Part shown: positions 1-12,470 of the stretch, piece by piece | Layout: each line of letters opens with the position of its first letter | How positions within the stretch are numbered: position 1 is the stretch's first letter | Assembly (NCBI RefSeq): GCF_005239225.2 | Contig: NC_133293.1 | Coordinates: forward strand, 10,446,333-10,510,332 | Source of the DNA: Populus alba | Taxonomy: Eukaryota > Streptophyta > Magnoliopsida > Malpighiales > Salicaceae | DNA length: 64,000 nt | Direction of reading: 5' to 3' | Notes under the pieces: generated by a model | Databases searched by the model: none | The model's input: only the letters and a program-made list of their open reading frames with translations | What the model was told of the DNA's origin: nothing | Program-made: the position numbers and the translations under genes

Positions 1-660
1 ACTAGGAAGGAGAGATAGAGTCATTGATTGACCACATTCTAGTAATAAAAAAAGTTGTTCTTGGTGTTAATGGATTTCATTTTATATAAGTAGTTATGTT
101 GAGGTGATTTTCGCTCCTCATCTTACTGGAAAAACTAAATACGAGTTGATAAAAGAAAGAAAAAAATTTAGTGTAATTTTGTGTTTTTGTTTACTAATTT
201 ATTGGTGTTTTAGATTGGGAAATTGATTCATTGAAGTTCCAAGTGTTTTTTAGGTTGAAATAGGTTGGAGATGATTTTTTAAATTGATAAAAACTCTACT
301 TGATTCTCCAACAACCTCTTTGGTGGTTGAAATCTAGAAATGTAGATGACACGTCATTTGATTTTTTTTTTTTTTAAAATAGATGAGGTGGAAGATGGAT
401 TGTTTGCCACTTAACAAAAAAAACATTAGAGGACTAATGCACGAGCCTGACCTCCTTTTTTATGGGTTAGGCATGCTTTCCCACCCAAACCCCAACATCT
501 AGCCTATATTGTTGTTTATTTTATTTTTTTTGTAATTTTAAATTATTTAAGTTTTTTTTATTAAATATCATTCAATTTTTTTTACCAAGACCATAATTTT
601 TTTTATTATTATATTTGCAAGTTCTCTTTTGTACCACCCTTCATAAATGTTTTTTCTTTT
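1..660. other. AT-rich intergenic DNA, no gene seen
   Basis: Long A and T runs, no open frame of note and no recognisable domain on either strand. Nothing here supports a gene. Confidence 0.6.
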
Positions 661-1217
661 TTAAAAAACTATTTGATTGTTGTCTTGTGTTTCTATTATC
701 ATGTAATTAAATAAAAAAAAAAATTGCATAAAATAAAGTTGTTAGACTCGACTAACTCATGTGTTTGACGGGTTAATTTGGGTCGATCCGAGATGTCATC
801 ATCTCAATATTTAAAGAAAATGTTAAAACATTATTGTCTTGAATTTTTTTTAATCAAACTAGGTATTTGCTAGGGCAATTGTGTCAAACTTTAACTTGCT
901 TAGTTGGATTATATAAAAGTAAAATCCAACCCAATTTAGTTTAAGACCCAAGGCAGGAAAGGGTTCAACTCAAATTGTCTTTGATTTTAATTGAAATTCA
1001 TTAAAACATTATTAAATACATTTTTCTTTTTGCAATAAAATTTAATTTTTTATACCTACAATGGAGCTTGGTTAAGTTAATTATGGATTGTAATAATAAT
1101 TTTTTTTTACCCAGATCATCTTACCTTTTTTTTTCCTCAGATTTTGTCAAGAAATACTGCTAAAACACATATATTAGCAACACCTACATATTAATCCTAC
1201 CTAATGCAAAATACGTG
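661..1217 (+). repeat. Dispersed repeat, paralogue of 56086-56617
   Basis: This block aligns along its length with 56086-56617. Shared landmarks include gttagactcgac/gttagacctgac, tcatctcaatattt and aaatactgctaaaacacat. It has no coding content. Its value is as an unoccupied reference: here ctaatgcaaaa continues into tacgtgcc, whereas at 56617 the matching sequence is interrupted by an LTR beginning TGTCGCAC. Confidence 0.7.
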
Positions 1218-1603
1218 CCACTAGGAGAGAATGCCATCATAACAATAAAAGAGATTCATGGGCAGACTGCGATTCTATTTGGAAAACTGATCTTTGAAGA
1301 GATTAGGAGTTGAACGTCTTCATCTTCCTCCTGCCATATTCCTCACCACTGTAAGAAGGGATAATTGGGGAAAAAAAACAGTGTAAAATTTTATTGTGTT
1401 TTTACTTTCCCACCATACTTTTAAAAAATACATTTTAAATCCTAGGTCAAATAAAAATTTCAAAAATAATAATAAGAAAATATTATCACATATAATATAA
1501 CACAAATAATAAATATAACTATGATATCAATTTCTTCCCTTTCCTTCTCTCCCATCCCTTCTTATTTAAGTTTCTATAACTAATAAAAATCAACTTATCT
1601 GTA
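1218..1603. other. Non-coding spacer
   Basis: AT-rich sequence with no domain. The 61-codon minus-strand frame here is hydrophobic low-complexity sequence and is not credible as a gene. Confidence 0.5.
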
Positions 1604-2832
1604 ATTCAATGTTCATTAGGGTTCCAGATTATAGCTATTTGATTATAGAATTAAGAAGTGAGTCAGCCAGAAGTTTTTGGAAATGTAATACGATTGTTTT
1701 TTCAAGTGTTTTTCATTTAAAATATATTAAAATAATTTTTTAATTTTTATCACCGCACATTAAAATAATTTGAAAATACAAAAAAAAAAAAACTTAAAAT
1801 AAAAAAAAAAAATTCAATTTGTATTTTTTAAAAAACTTTTGAAATACAAAAACAAACTAGTGACATCAACAAGCACAGCATCAGAAGATGCAGTTAAGGA
1901 TTCGTATAAGATTTAATCAAATTATTTTTGGAACACGACAGTTAAAACCTTTGAAATTGAAGCATGCACCATAAAATGATGATGATGGCCTTGCAGAACT
2001 GAACCAGATTGCCTCAGGTTGTGGCTTACGTCGCCTTGCGTTCTGATAGGAAAGACGTCTACGACAGCTTCAATTCGCTTCTTGTCATCAAACTCTGACA
2101 ATTCACGGAACCTAAACAAAATTTGCATCCTAAATGCAGCATCAGCAGATTTGTTTAGCCGTAGATAATAACATCATGGAGTTAAAGCAAAAGCAACAAA
2201 GCTCAATCATGGAGATTAAAAATGAATAATTACTAAGAATTCCCCAAGAATCAAGATTCATGAGAGAACCTGCCTGCTGCCCTTTTTTATGGATTCCTGA
2301 AAAGGATTTGTGTTCAAGAATTCATTATGAATGATAATTTTGTTATTTTGAGATTCCAAAGATTTTTTAGTCGTTGAAATAATAAACTTGTAAATAATGA
2401 GATATATTTTGTTGGCTTTTTTTTAAAGGATATTAAAGGTAAATACACGTACAAAATTTATGATATAAAATATAATTTTTCAAACCTATATATATATATA
2501 ATTGCGACCGAACCTAAGAAAATCTTTTGTGATTATTGGTAAGAGTAAATAAGAGCATGAATTAATGGTAAAAAGAGAATCACGTATTAAACACAAAAAA
2601 TTATTGAATGAGAAGGTAGATAAATTATTTTGAATTCAACAATTTAACATGACATGGAAGGAACATGCAATAGAGAGAGGATCTAATTTAACATGTCGCA
2701 CAATAATAACCTTAATCTATAGCTTTTTTTTTTTTTTTTTTTTAATTTTGGTACAATAAAAAGCTCTTCAAATATGTAGAATAAAAGCCCAATCTACTTA
2801 GATATAACATATTTAGAGTATGAGACGAGGCC
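1604..2832. repeat. Copy A of the MMP 3'-flank segment
   Basis: Near-identical to 41466-42735 (copy B), and from about 2130 onward to 43283-44290 (copy C). At roughly 1695-1856 it contains a dispersed AT-rich repeat; similar sequence recurs near 41620-41745 and 26200-26340. The block ends in aggcc (2828-2832), the target site of the Copia element that follows. It is the displaced downstream flank of MMP copy 1, pushed about 10 kb away by nested retrotransposons. Confidence 0.8.
1922..2128 (-). CDS. Unrecognised 68-codon ORF, possible exon fragment (copy A)
   Basis: I do not recognise this product. The predicted peptide is mixed-charge (RFRELSEFDDKKRIEAVVD near the start) with a His cluster (GHHHHFMVHA) near the end. 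It has no signal peptide or membrane segment. The matching frame in copy B (41807-42013) differs at only two residues, but flanking non-coding DNA is equally conserved, so conservation alone does not prove coding. On the minus strand a tttgtttag/GTT acceptor-like site and a GAC/gtaagc donor-like site bracket about 25 codons. It may therefore be one internal exon of a larger lost gene, with the rest intronic. Copy C lacks this part. Confidence 0.25.
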   Translation of the reverse strand: MQILFRFRELSEFDDKKRIEAVVDVFPIRTQGDVSHNLRQSGSVLQGHHHHFMVHASISKVLTVVFQK

Positions 2833-3050
2833 TATAAAAAAAAACTATTCAAGCGGAATACACTGTTGTATTGATTATGTTCATTATATATACAGGGTAC
2901 ATTAGGATTCTTCTATAAATTAGAGACTGATAAGGTATGACAGCTAATTGAATGCAGATTGATACAATATATTCTAACATATCTTTTCTAATTATATCAA
3001 GATACATTTTTTCTATTTACATCAAAACACTGTCAATATAATTTCCAACA
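2833..3050 (-). repeat. copia-1 3' LTR with adjacent polypurine tract
   Basis: Matches 12471-12662. On the minus strand it starts TGTTGGAAATTATATTG and is preceded by the purine tract GAGAGGGAG (plus strand 3051-3060). It ends TATA rather than the usual CA. The outermost 30 bp or so (2833-2863) are missing from the right LTR because copia-2 landed there. Confidence 0.85.
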
Positions 3051-3336
3051 CTCCCTCTCAAGTTGGAGAGTGAATATCAATAACTCCCAACTTGCACATG
3101 AGCTGCTTGAACTTCTCTTTTCCCAAAGCTTTTGTAAACACATTTGCTAATTGTTGTGAAGAAATCAAATGTTGAGTAACAACTTCACCTCATAAAATTT
3201 TGTTCCAAATAAAGTGGCAATCCATTTCAATATATCGAGTTCTCTCATGAAACACATGATTTTTTTACAATGTGTAAGGCAACTTGATTATCACAATGCA
3301 AAGTAACATGATTTGAAATAGACATATGCAAATCTG

Positions 3337-6310
3337 TTAATAAATGTCATAACCAAGTAAGCTCACAACATGTACCTGCCAATGCTTATATTCAGCTTCC
3401 ACACTTGATAAAGAAATTGTCTTTTGCCTCTTGGTTCTCCATGAAATGAAGGAATTTCCAAGGAATACACAATACGCAGTGGTGGAACGATGAGTGATAG
3501 GACAACCCGCCCAATCAGAGTCGCAAACTGCCCATAAGTGTAATGGGTTATTAGAATAAAGAAGCAAACCTTGACTAGGAGATGATTTTAAATAACGAAC
3601 AACTTGAAGAGCAGCAGCCATGTGAGATTGACGTGGTTTATGCATGAATCGACTTAGAATGTAAACTGAATATTTGATATTAGGTCTAGTGATAGTTAAG
3701 TAAATCAATCGACCAACTAGATGCTGGTATGCACAAGGATCTTTGAGCAATTCTCTCTTATTTGAAAGTCTGCATTCTTCCATAGGAAATTCAACCGGCA
3801 TAGCAAGCAGGTATCCACTGTCTTTGATAATTTCCAAAGCATATTTGTGCTGGGAAATGTAAATGACTTTCTTGGAACGGGTTATTTCAATGCCTAAGAA
3901 GAATTTCAAATCACTAAGGTCTTTGATATGAAAACGAGTATGAAGAAACTGCTTTAAAGCTTTGATGGACTCAATGTTGTTTCTGATTATCAGAATGTCA
4001 TCCACATAGATCAATAGGATAATGAGAGATGTACCATCTTTTTTGATGAACAAGGAATAGTTAGCTTTTGATTGTAAAAAACCAGAAGCAAGAACAACTT
4101 ATGTGAAGTTAGAAAACCACTATCGAGAGGCTTGTTTAAGGCCATACAACGACTTGTGAAGGCAACACACAATGTTCTCCCCCTGTGGTCGTAGACAAAG
4201 AGGAGGAGACATATAGATTTCTTCCAACAAATCACCATTTAAGAAAGCATTACTGACGTCCAATTGATGTATAGGCTAGTTCAGACTGGCAGCAATAACA
4301 AGAAGGCATCAGACAATTACCATTTTGGCTGTGAGGGAAAAAGTGTCATGATAATTGATGCCAACAATCTGTGTAAAACCCTAAGCAACAAGGCAAGCTT
4401 TATAGCGCTCAACAAACCCGTCAGCCTTGCACTTGATGTGATACACCTAATTATAACTGATCGGGCATTTGCCAAGGGGAAAAGGGATGAGACTCCATGT
4501 CTGATTGTCAATAAGAGCTTGAAGCTCAAAATTCATAGCTTCCTGCCACTTAGGATCATCCATAGCAATATCATACGAAGGGGGTTCCTCATCATGACAT
4601 TGGTAACATTAGGGGAATATCGATTATAAGAGATAAAATGACAAAGAGGATATTTGGTACCTAGTGTAAATGTGGACGAGGCTGAGAACAATTGGTGTAG
4701 AGGCATAATCACCTACGAGCAAACATAATCCTTGAGGTGAATGTTGGCTTCTCGAGTGCGTTAAGAGCGGTGAAGTGGTTGATCGAGAATAAGCATAATA
4801 GGATTAGGAAGGACAGGGTCATCCGACTGAACATATGGTTGTCGTGTAGCCTATGGAATTAATGGAGCAGAGGAAGGTGGTCTAGGAAGAGAGGGTACTG
4901 AGTTGGTTAGTGCAGGCGAAGAGGACATGGATGTTGTATTGGGGGGTCAAAAGGGTCGATAAGGTCTGTGGAAGGAGGAAGATGGGAAAAGAAATCAAAC
5001 ATGAGATGAAAAGGAATGGGCAGGGCTGGTGGATTGTGTGCTGTGGGGTTGACTTGTGGTGAATGATAAAAGGTATCCTTAAGAAAAACCACATTTCGAT
5101 TGGTGAAAATTTTCTAAGTTGCAATATCATAAAGTTTATAATCTTTTTGTCCCATAGGGTAATAAATAAAAATACATTTGGTGGCACAAGGAGAAAATTT
5201 TGAGGATGGATTGACTATGGTTGCAAAAGCAATACAACCAAAAACTCACATATGAGAATAATTAGGAAGTTTGTTGTAAATAATCTCAAAAGGTGTTTTC
5301 TGGTGAAGCAAAAAGGTAGGAAGGTGATTAATAATATGGACGACAGTAAGAATACATTCTCCCTAGAAAGTAATGGGTAAATGAGATTGAAAGTAGAGAG
5401 CGCGAACAGTTTCAAGGATGTGTCTATGTTTCCACTCAATAACACCATTTTGTTAAGGTGTATATACACAAGAGTGTTGAAAAAGAATGCCTTCCTCAAG
5501 GAGAAAATTTAGTAATGAAAGAAATTCAACCCTATTATCAGAACGGAGTTGTTGAACTTTTGTATTGAATTGAGTGTTAAACATAATGAAAAAATTGATG
5601 GAGTAGAGTTTGTATCTCACTCTTGTTACACATTAAAAAAACCATGTAAAGTGAGAAAAATCGTCCACAATAGTCAAGAAATAAAAAACACAGAAAGAGA
5701 AGGGTTTTATGACCCTAAATATCACAATGAATAAGAGAAAAACACTTCGAAGTTGAAATTGAACTAGAAGGAAAAGGGTGACGAGTTTGTTTTGCCAATG
5801 GACAAATGTCACATTTATGACTGGAATCAAAATTGAATTTAAGCGAATTATCAACTAAAAATTGTAAACGAGTAGAAGAAGGGTGTCCTAATTGGCGATG
5901 CCAAAGATCGGATGAGATGATCAAATTGCAAGCAAAACAAGAAGAAGGAGGAGTTGAAGCCAATGCCACAAGGTAATATAGGTCATCACGTCACTTACCC
6001 ACACCAATCATCGTCCTCGCAACCAAGTCTTGCAAAATACACCAAGATGGAAAAAATATCACTTAGCAATGTAAATCATCGGTTGTCTTGCCAACTGACA
6101 TAAGATTAACTTTAAAACTTGGCACACAGAGGAGATTATTCAATTGAAAAGAATTGTTAAATTGAATTGAGCTAGTTATAGTAATTCTAGCCATGTCTCC
6201 ACTAGGTATGGAAATAGGTGCCAAAGACAGATTCTTGTCAACATTCTTTAATGATGTAGGAGAAGAAGTAATATAATGGGTTGCCCCACTATCAAGTATC
6301 CAGCGATTGT
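3337..6310 (-). pseudogene. copia-1 pol remnant (protease, integrase, RT, RNase H)
   Basis: Read 5' to 3' on the minus strand. Protease motif RWILDSGATHYIT lies near 6300. The GAG-pre-integrase motif LWHRQLGHPSS followed by CDICPLAKQ lies at about 5900-5790. Integrase TIVDDFSHFTWFF ends near 5635, and its C-terminal part (YTPQQNGV) is near 5455. RT pieces include the catalytic LIYVDDIL near 4010, and RNase H shows CDSDWAGCP and SLSSVEAEY near 3500-3390. The longest continuous frame (3337-4053) covers the end of RT plus RNase H. Multiple stops and frame changes separate the rest, so no polyprotein can be made. Confidence 0.85.
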
Positions 6311-6539
6311 GAGCAACTGGTAATAAACCTGAAGTATGTTTGAAGACTGAGGCAGCAAAAACAACATCCTGTGGAGTGACAGGCTTGGGGGTTAAGGCGT
6401 TGAGTAACTAAACATACTGATCCTCAGTTAAGTTGGGCAAAGAGACCTGGAGTTCCTGAAAAGTGGGATTGAAATCCATTTGAATTGTAGAGGGGTTACC
6501 AGATGTCGAGTTTGAGCTATGCTTGTCATAGCCTTAGCG

Positions 6540-7421
6540 TTGATTTTGTGCCTTTTCTCTACTTTTGGGATGACCAAGAGGGTAGCCAATTAACTTGTAG
6601 CAGGTTGCTTTCTTGTGATACATATCACCATAATAAGTGAACTAAAAAGGCTTTTTATTGCATGAATTATTGGATTTATTCCCATGAACTTGATTATTTT
6701 TCCGACCTTTAGGCATATTATAATTTCCACGCACAACCATGGCTGTTGTATTTGACGGCATGGTGATAGCAGACCCTAACTCTCATTGTTTTTCTTCTTG
6801 CATAATGGAAGCATAAGCTTGACAAATCGATGGTAAAGGATTCATTAGTAAAATTTAACCTCTTGCACCTGAATATGACTCATTGAGTCCTATCAGAAAC
6901 TGTATAAGCTTGGTGAGATCATTCTGCGCACCACAAGTATATGTTTCTGAATTAAAGGATGTAAGCTCATCCCATAAACCCTTCAATTTTGTGTAATATG
7001 ATGCAATAAACATCAAACCTTGCTCAATCCTGTAGATGTCTCGCTGAACCTGAAAAATACAAGGAGAGTTTCCTAAAGAAAACCTTTCATGAAGATCTTC
7101 CCAAATGGCATGAGGGGTGTTGCAAGAAAGGATAGAATCGACTAACTCTAGCTCAAGGGAATTTAGGATCCATGAAAGCGCCATGTCATTGTAGCGCCGC
7201 CAAAAAGCGTGTTCTTCAGGGTTTGAAGCCTCACGGGGCTCTTTGATTTTGCCAGTAATAAAACCTGTCTTATTCTTGGCACTTAGAGAAATTTTCATAG
7301 CACGGTGCAAAGAATTGTAGTTGTCACCGTTCAATCGTTTTGAAACAAGAAGCAAACCAGGGTGATCCGAGTAATGAAGGAATAATGGAGAACCAAGAGG
7401 ACTAGGAAGAATAGAGGACAT
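6540..7421 (-). pseudogene. copia-1 gag remnant
   Basis: Copia-type Gag: the N-terminal half has LNGDNYNSLHRAMKISLSA and a later GLWDEL block typical of UBN2/retrotran-gag domains. The natural start is probably the ATG at 7421 (MSSILPSP). The 16 codons upstream in the same frame come from the LTR of copia-2 and are an artefact. A degraded zinc knuckle region follows near 6640-6560 (ATCYKLIGYPLGHPK), with its first cysteines lost. Stops separate it from pol. Confidence 0.8.
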
Positions 7422-7431
7422 ATCGCCAGTA

Positions 7432-7610
7432 ATATAGAATAAGATTCTAATATAGAATGTTGTAATCATTACAGTTACTCATATATCTATCAGAATAAGA
7501 TTCTAATATAGGATGTTGTAATCATTACAGTTACTGCAGTGTTCTGCTGCCTCTATATAAATAGGAAGGTTGGCTAAGGCATAACCGAACACATTTCATT
7601 ATTCTCAACT
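7432..7610 (+). repeat. copia-2 5' LTR
   Basis: Contains an internal direct duplication of about 60 bp in which aggattctaatataggatg and its surroundings occur twice. A TATA-like ctctatataaatagg lies near 7551. It ends attctcaact immediately before the PBS. The 3' LTR (12282-12470) repeats the same architecture. Confidence 0.88.
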
Positions 7611-7623
7611 TGGTATCAGAGCC
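7611..7623 (+). other. copia-2 primer-binding site
   Basis: tggtatcagagcc, directly after the LTR, is the standard plant Copia primer-binding site complementary to the 3' end of initiator tRNA-Met. Confidence 0.9.
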
Positions 7624-7683
7624 ACAAAACCTTAAAATAAATTAAACCTACTTTTCTCACAGCCTCCCAACCTCCCTTCTTCA

Positions 7684-10600
7684 ATGGAACAGTCGCCAGA
7701 TGCATCTTCAAATTCTACAGCACCAGCAGTCCAGCTTTCTTCTTCTCCGACAGTGCAACCCTTTTCTCTTGCAGTGCCTCCTCTGCTTTCCTCTGCTGTG
7801 TCATCGCCTGGATTCTCCTATGCCATGGCTGGTGAACACCTCCTCTTGTAGCCTATGTCTGCTGCCTCTGCTGCCTCTACTGACTCTACTGCCGCAAGCA
7901 TTATCTCCCTTTCTCACACTCATCAAGTCATCTTCCTCAAATTAACAAACACCAATTATTTATATTTGCGTATGCAAATGCTGCCTTATCTCCTAGGCCA
8001 AGGAGTTTTTGGTTTTGTTGATGGCTCCAACACATGTCCATCAACACATGTTCTTGCCCATGATGGTATCTCTCTTCAGGTAAATCTGTTTTTTCAAACC
8101 TAGAAACAACAGGACCAACTCATTCTAAGTGCTCTTCTTTTCTCCCTATTTATGGAAGTTTTCCATCTTGCTGTTGGCTGTCAAAGTTCTTGTTCAGCTT
8201 GGGGCACTCTTGAGCGAGCTCTCGCTTCCACCTCCAACTCTTGTATTATGCAACTTCACGGCTCTCTTCAGGATCTTCGACATGGTGATGAATCAGTAAC
8301 TCAATTTATGCAAAAAGCGAAGGCCTTATTTGATGAATTGGCTGCTGCTGGTCAGCCAGTTTCGCTTGAAGATTTCAATTTATATGTGTTTCGTGGTCTT
8401 CTGGGAGAGTTTAAAGACTTAGTTACCAGTCTTATTACCAAGGCTGAACCTTTATCATATGCAGATATTTACAGCCATCTCCTCACACATGAATTTCTTC
8501 ACAAATCTTCTGCTGCCATACATGCTCCTCTGCTGCCCACACCCAGCATTCCATCTTCTTCTCTGGTTGCGTAGCGCTAGACTTTTGGCAATTCTGGCCG
8601 CAGCAGGGGCCGCTTTAACGGTGGCTGGCATCCCAACCAGTCCAACAGCAGAGGCAACCGATTTGCTGGCTCCAGACTTGATCATCGCAACTTCCAAAAC
8701 TCCTCCTTTGGTGACAATAGGCAAGGCTCTTGGCAGCGCAATAGGGGGTAGAATCCACGTTGCTAATTGTGTCATAATTTCGGCCATACAGCTCCCTATT
8801 GCCCTCAATTCCAGCAGCGAGGTTATGGCCAACAACCTACTGCCAACCTGGTGTAGCGTAATCTCTCCTCAACCGGTTTTGTTGATTGGTTTCCAGATAC
8901 CGGTGCCAATCAACACGTCACACCTGATCTTGCCACCTTGACCGCTTCAGAACCGTATCTTGGTAATGATAATTTGCATGTTGGTGATGGTAAGGGCCTT
9001 CCTATATCTCATCTTGGTCATACAAAAATATATACACCACATTGTTCTTTCACCTTATCTAATGTTCTTCATGTTCCTGCAATCACAAAACCTCTACTCT
9101 CTGTTCAGAAATTTTGTCTTGATAATAATGTTTATTTTGAATTTCACTCTCGTGTGTTTTATGTTAAGGATTTCAACACCCATGAAGTCCTTCTCTCAGG
9201 TCAGAGTAAAGATGGTCTCTATGCCCTGACAAAGTCTTTTATCACGTCAGTTCCTCAAGCCTATTGGTCTCCCTGCACTTTTACCTTTGCCGGTTTATGG
9301 CATCGTTGACTAGGTCATCCTACTTCACATATTTTTCAATTGTTAATCTCGAAAAATAAGATTATTTGTAACAACAAACGTCTTAATTTTCAATGTCAAA
9401 GTTGTCCTTTAGGAAAATCATCGCGTTTGCCTTTAGGACCTATGGGTCACAAAACTTCTGCTGCACTTGAATTAATTTTTAGTGATGTATGGGGCCCTGC
9501 TCCTCATTTTTCTTCAGATGGCTATCGTTATTTTGTTATCTTTGTTGATGCTTATACTAAATATGTATGGTATTATCCTCTCATTGCCAAGTTTGATGTT
9601 TACTCTGTTTTTTATCAATTTCAGACTCTTGTCGAATCTCAATTTTCATTAAAAATAAAATCTGTTCAAACTGATTGGGGTAGTGAATACCGAAAACTAT
9701 CCATATTTTTTTAGACCATTGGTATTCATCACGTCTGATTTGTCCCCACACTCATGAACAAAATGGAACAGTAGAGCATCGTCATAGGCATATTATGGAA
9801 ACAGGTCTTACTCTTTTATGGCAATGTAAAGCACCTTTTCGATTCTGGAATTACGCTTTTGAAACCTCTGTTTATCTTATAAATCGCATGCCTACTCCTA
9901 TTCTTGCCCATCGCTCTTCATTTGATTGTTTATTTAAACGGTCTCCTGATTATCATTTTTTGCGTACCTTTGGGTGTCTCTGTTTTCCTTTTTTTGTGTC
10001 CATAAAATAATCATAAATTGGATTTTTGTTCCTCTCCATGTGTGTTTTTTGGATATAGTTCATCGCATCTTGGTTATCGATGTCTTGACATTGCATCTCA
10101 TCATATTTATATTTCCCGTCATGTCCGCTTCCATGAACATGTGTTTCCATTTGATAATTCTGAACAGATTGCAAAGGTCTCCACAACAACCCCCACCCCA
10201 CTCGCTACTATCACCCTCCCAAATTTGCTAAACCACCCCCACCATCCACTTTCACTAGCCACCCAAACAGCCCACAACACTCCGCTTTGCCACTCCAACC
10301 AGCCACCCGACCACAACCTCCACCCATCCCTTGGCCATCATCCCATGCTTGTTTATCTAACCCTTATGATGCAGGTTCAGATCGTCAATTGGTCTCCTCT
10401 CCTCATGGTCTTGGGGCACTTTTTAGTCCCTCCTCTGCTTCACCCTCCCTGGCCAGCACTCCTGTAACTTCAGTCTCTACTTCTAGCCCCTCCTCTGTTG
10501 ACAGTCCTGTGCTTGAGGCTGCTTCTTTATCATCCTCTCCCGTTGGTCTGAAACTTATGGTTGGTTTGTCTTCTTATCAGCTGCCACAGGTCTCCTCGCT

Positions 10601-12274
10601 ACAACTGTCTTCCCCTGCGTCTCCACCAGTACACAGCAGACATCCTATGACTCTTAGACCGCGGCAGCTGAAGACAGCTAATTTGGTTGCTTCTGCTGCC
10701 GCTACTTCTACCTCCACACGGGTACTGTATTTTCCCTGTTATGAGCCTTTTGCATTCTCTGATGTTGACCGGTATGTAGTTTGGCATAATGCTATGTGTG
10801 ATGAGATCGCCACTTTACACAAAAATCGCACTTGGTCTTTGGTTCCATTTCATCCTTCGATGAACGTTGTTGGCAGTAGATGGGTATATCGGATTAAACG
10901 TCGTGTTGATGATAGTATTGAGCGCTATAAAGCGCGCCTTGTTGCTAGAGGTTTTACCCAGCAAGAAGGTATTGATTATTCTAAAACCTTCATTCCAATT
11001 ATTAAGCAGGCCATTGTCCGATTGGTTTTCTCTATTCCCGATTTTGCGAAATTGGAAGATTCATCAGCTTGATATTCATAATGCCTTCCTCAATGGTGTT
11101 CTTACTGAAGAGGTCTACATGAAACAACCTCCAGGTTTCGTTGACTCTTCTCTTCCATCTCATGTGTGCAGACTGCACAAATCATTGTATGGTTTGAAAC
11201 AAGCACCGAGAGTATGGTACACTCGTCTAAGTGATGTTTTGCTCTCCATCGGTTTTCGAGCTTCCAAGGTTGACACCTCCCTATTTATCTTATCTGATGG
11301 TACTAATATCTTTTATCTCCTGGTGTATGTTGATGATATTCTGCTCACGGGTAGCAACTCTGCTATGCTCCATCACCTTATATAGTTACTCAGCTTTGAG
11401 TTCAAGCTTCGTGACTTAGGTGTTGTTCACTACTTTTTGGGTATTGAAGTTCAGTCTACCAGTATAGGTTTAATGCTGCATCAACATAAATATATTCTTG
11501 ACATCCTCACCCGAGCTGGTATGACTTCTTGCAAACCAGTTGATACTCTAGTCTTCCCTTCGAAAGTCATTTTATTACCGGATCATTCATTCTCTGATCC
11601 TACATGATTTCATCAAATCGTGGATGCTCTTCAATATCTTACCTTCACCCATCCAGATATATGCTTTGCTGTAACAGAGTTTGTCAGTTTATGCATGCTC
11701 CTACAGATTCTCATTGGGCCGTTGTCAAATGTATTTTATGCTATCTTAAAGGTACGACATCTTATGGTTTCCATATCACTTGAGGCTCCTCTTTTGCTCT
11801 ACATGGCTTTACAGATGCAGATTGGGCTGGTAGTATTGATGATCGCAAGTCTATGGGCGGCTATCTTGTCTTTTTGGTCAGACGCTGATTTCTTGGAAAT
11901 TCGGCCAGCAACGCACTATTGCTCACTCCTCTACTGAGGCTTAGTATAAAGCCCTTGTTGATGGTACCGCTGAAGTCATTTGGCTTCAATACTTGTTAAC
12001 AGATTTGCAGGTTCCCTCAGTCTCTGCCCCTACCATTTGGTGTGATAATCTTGGTACTACCTATCTCTTAGCAAATCCTATCTTCCATGCTCGTACTAAG
12101 CATGTTGAAGTGGATTATCACTTTGTACGTGACCGTGTTGCCAAGAAAGAAATTCAGATTTGTTTTGTTCCCTCTCGGGATCAACTTGCCGATGTCTTCA
12201 CTAAACCGCTTCCTGTTGCATCCTTTACTACTTTTCGATTCAAGCTTCGGGTTGATCCCCCACCCTTAACTTGA
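7684..12274 (+). pseudogene. copia-2 gag-pol polyprotein with scattered stops
   Basis: Starts at ATG 7684 (MEQSPDASS). Gag spans about 7930-8575. The zinc knuckle near 8755-8800 reads C-stop-LCHNFGHTAPYC, a CAA-to-TAA change inside an otherwise intact CCHC. Protease WFPDTGANQHVT is near 8890. The integrase HHCC zinc part is LWHR/LGHP to CQSCPLGKS (9295-9415). Core aspartates lie in FSDVWGPAP (9478) and VQTDWGSEY (9662); the glutamate region is near 9770. RT runs about 10740-11500 with RWVYRIKRR, HNAFLNG, LVYVDDILL, and a frameshift near 11045. RNase H (DADWAG, HARTKHVEVDYHF) ends DQLADVFTKPL near 12210. Order PR-INT-RT-RH is diagnostic of Copia. Around eight stops or frameshifts make it non-autonomous now. 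Confidence 0.9.
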
Positions 12275-12281
12275 GGAGGCA

Positions 12282-12470
12282 TATTATAGAATAGGATTCT
12301 AATATAGGATGTTGTAATCATTACAGTTACTCATGTATCTATCAGAATAGGATTCTAATATAGGATGTTGTAATCATTACAGTTACTGCCAGAACTGTTT
12401 CAATATCTGCCTCTATATAAATAGGAAGGTTGGCTAAGGCACAACCTAACACATTCCATTATTCTCAACT
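12282..12470 (+). repeat. copia-2 3' LTR
   Basis: Preceded by the purine tract cttgaggaggc (12270-12280). It matches the 5' LTR but keeps about 10 bp (around agaactgtttcaatat) missing there. It abuts the truncated copia-1 5' LTR at 12471. Confidence 0.88.

Larger units (their letters stand above)
7432..12470 (+). mobile_element. copia-2: nearly full-length Ty1/Copia element, plus strand
   Basis: Two LTRs of about 180-190 bp bracket a complete gag-pol order. A primer-binding site lies directly after the 5' LTR, and a purine tract (ttgaggaggc) directly precedes the 3' LTR. The LTRs are very similar apart from a deletion of roughly 10 bp in the left one, so it is among the younger elements here, although the coding region carries several stops. 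It sits inside copia-1. No target duplication is visible at its ends (left cagta, right tacac). Confidence 0.9.

Noticed and set aside
4264..4629. 121-codon plus-strand frame
   Set aside because: It is the reverse strand of the copia-1 RT region; no independent support.
7611..7623. tRNA gene near the tggtatcagagcc motif
   Set aside because: Only the 3' complementary stretch is present, immediately after an LTR; it is a primer-binding site. The same applies at 43670 and 41242.
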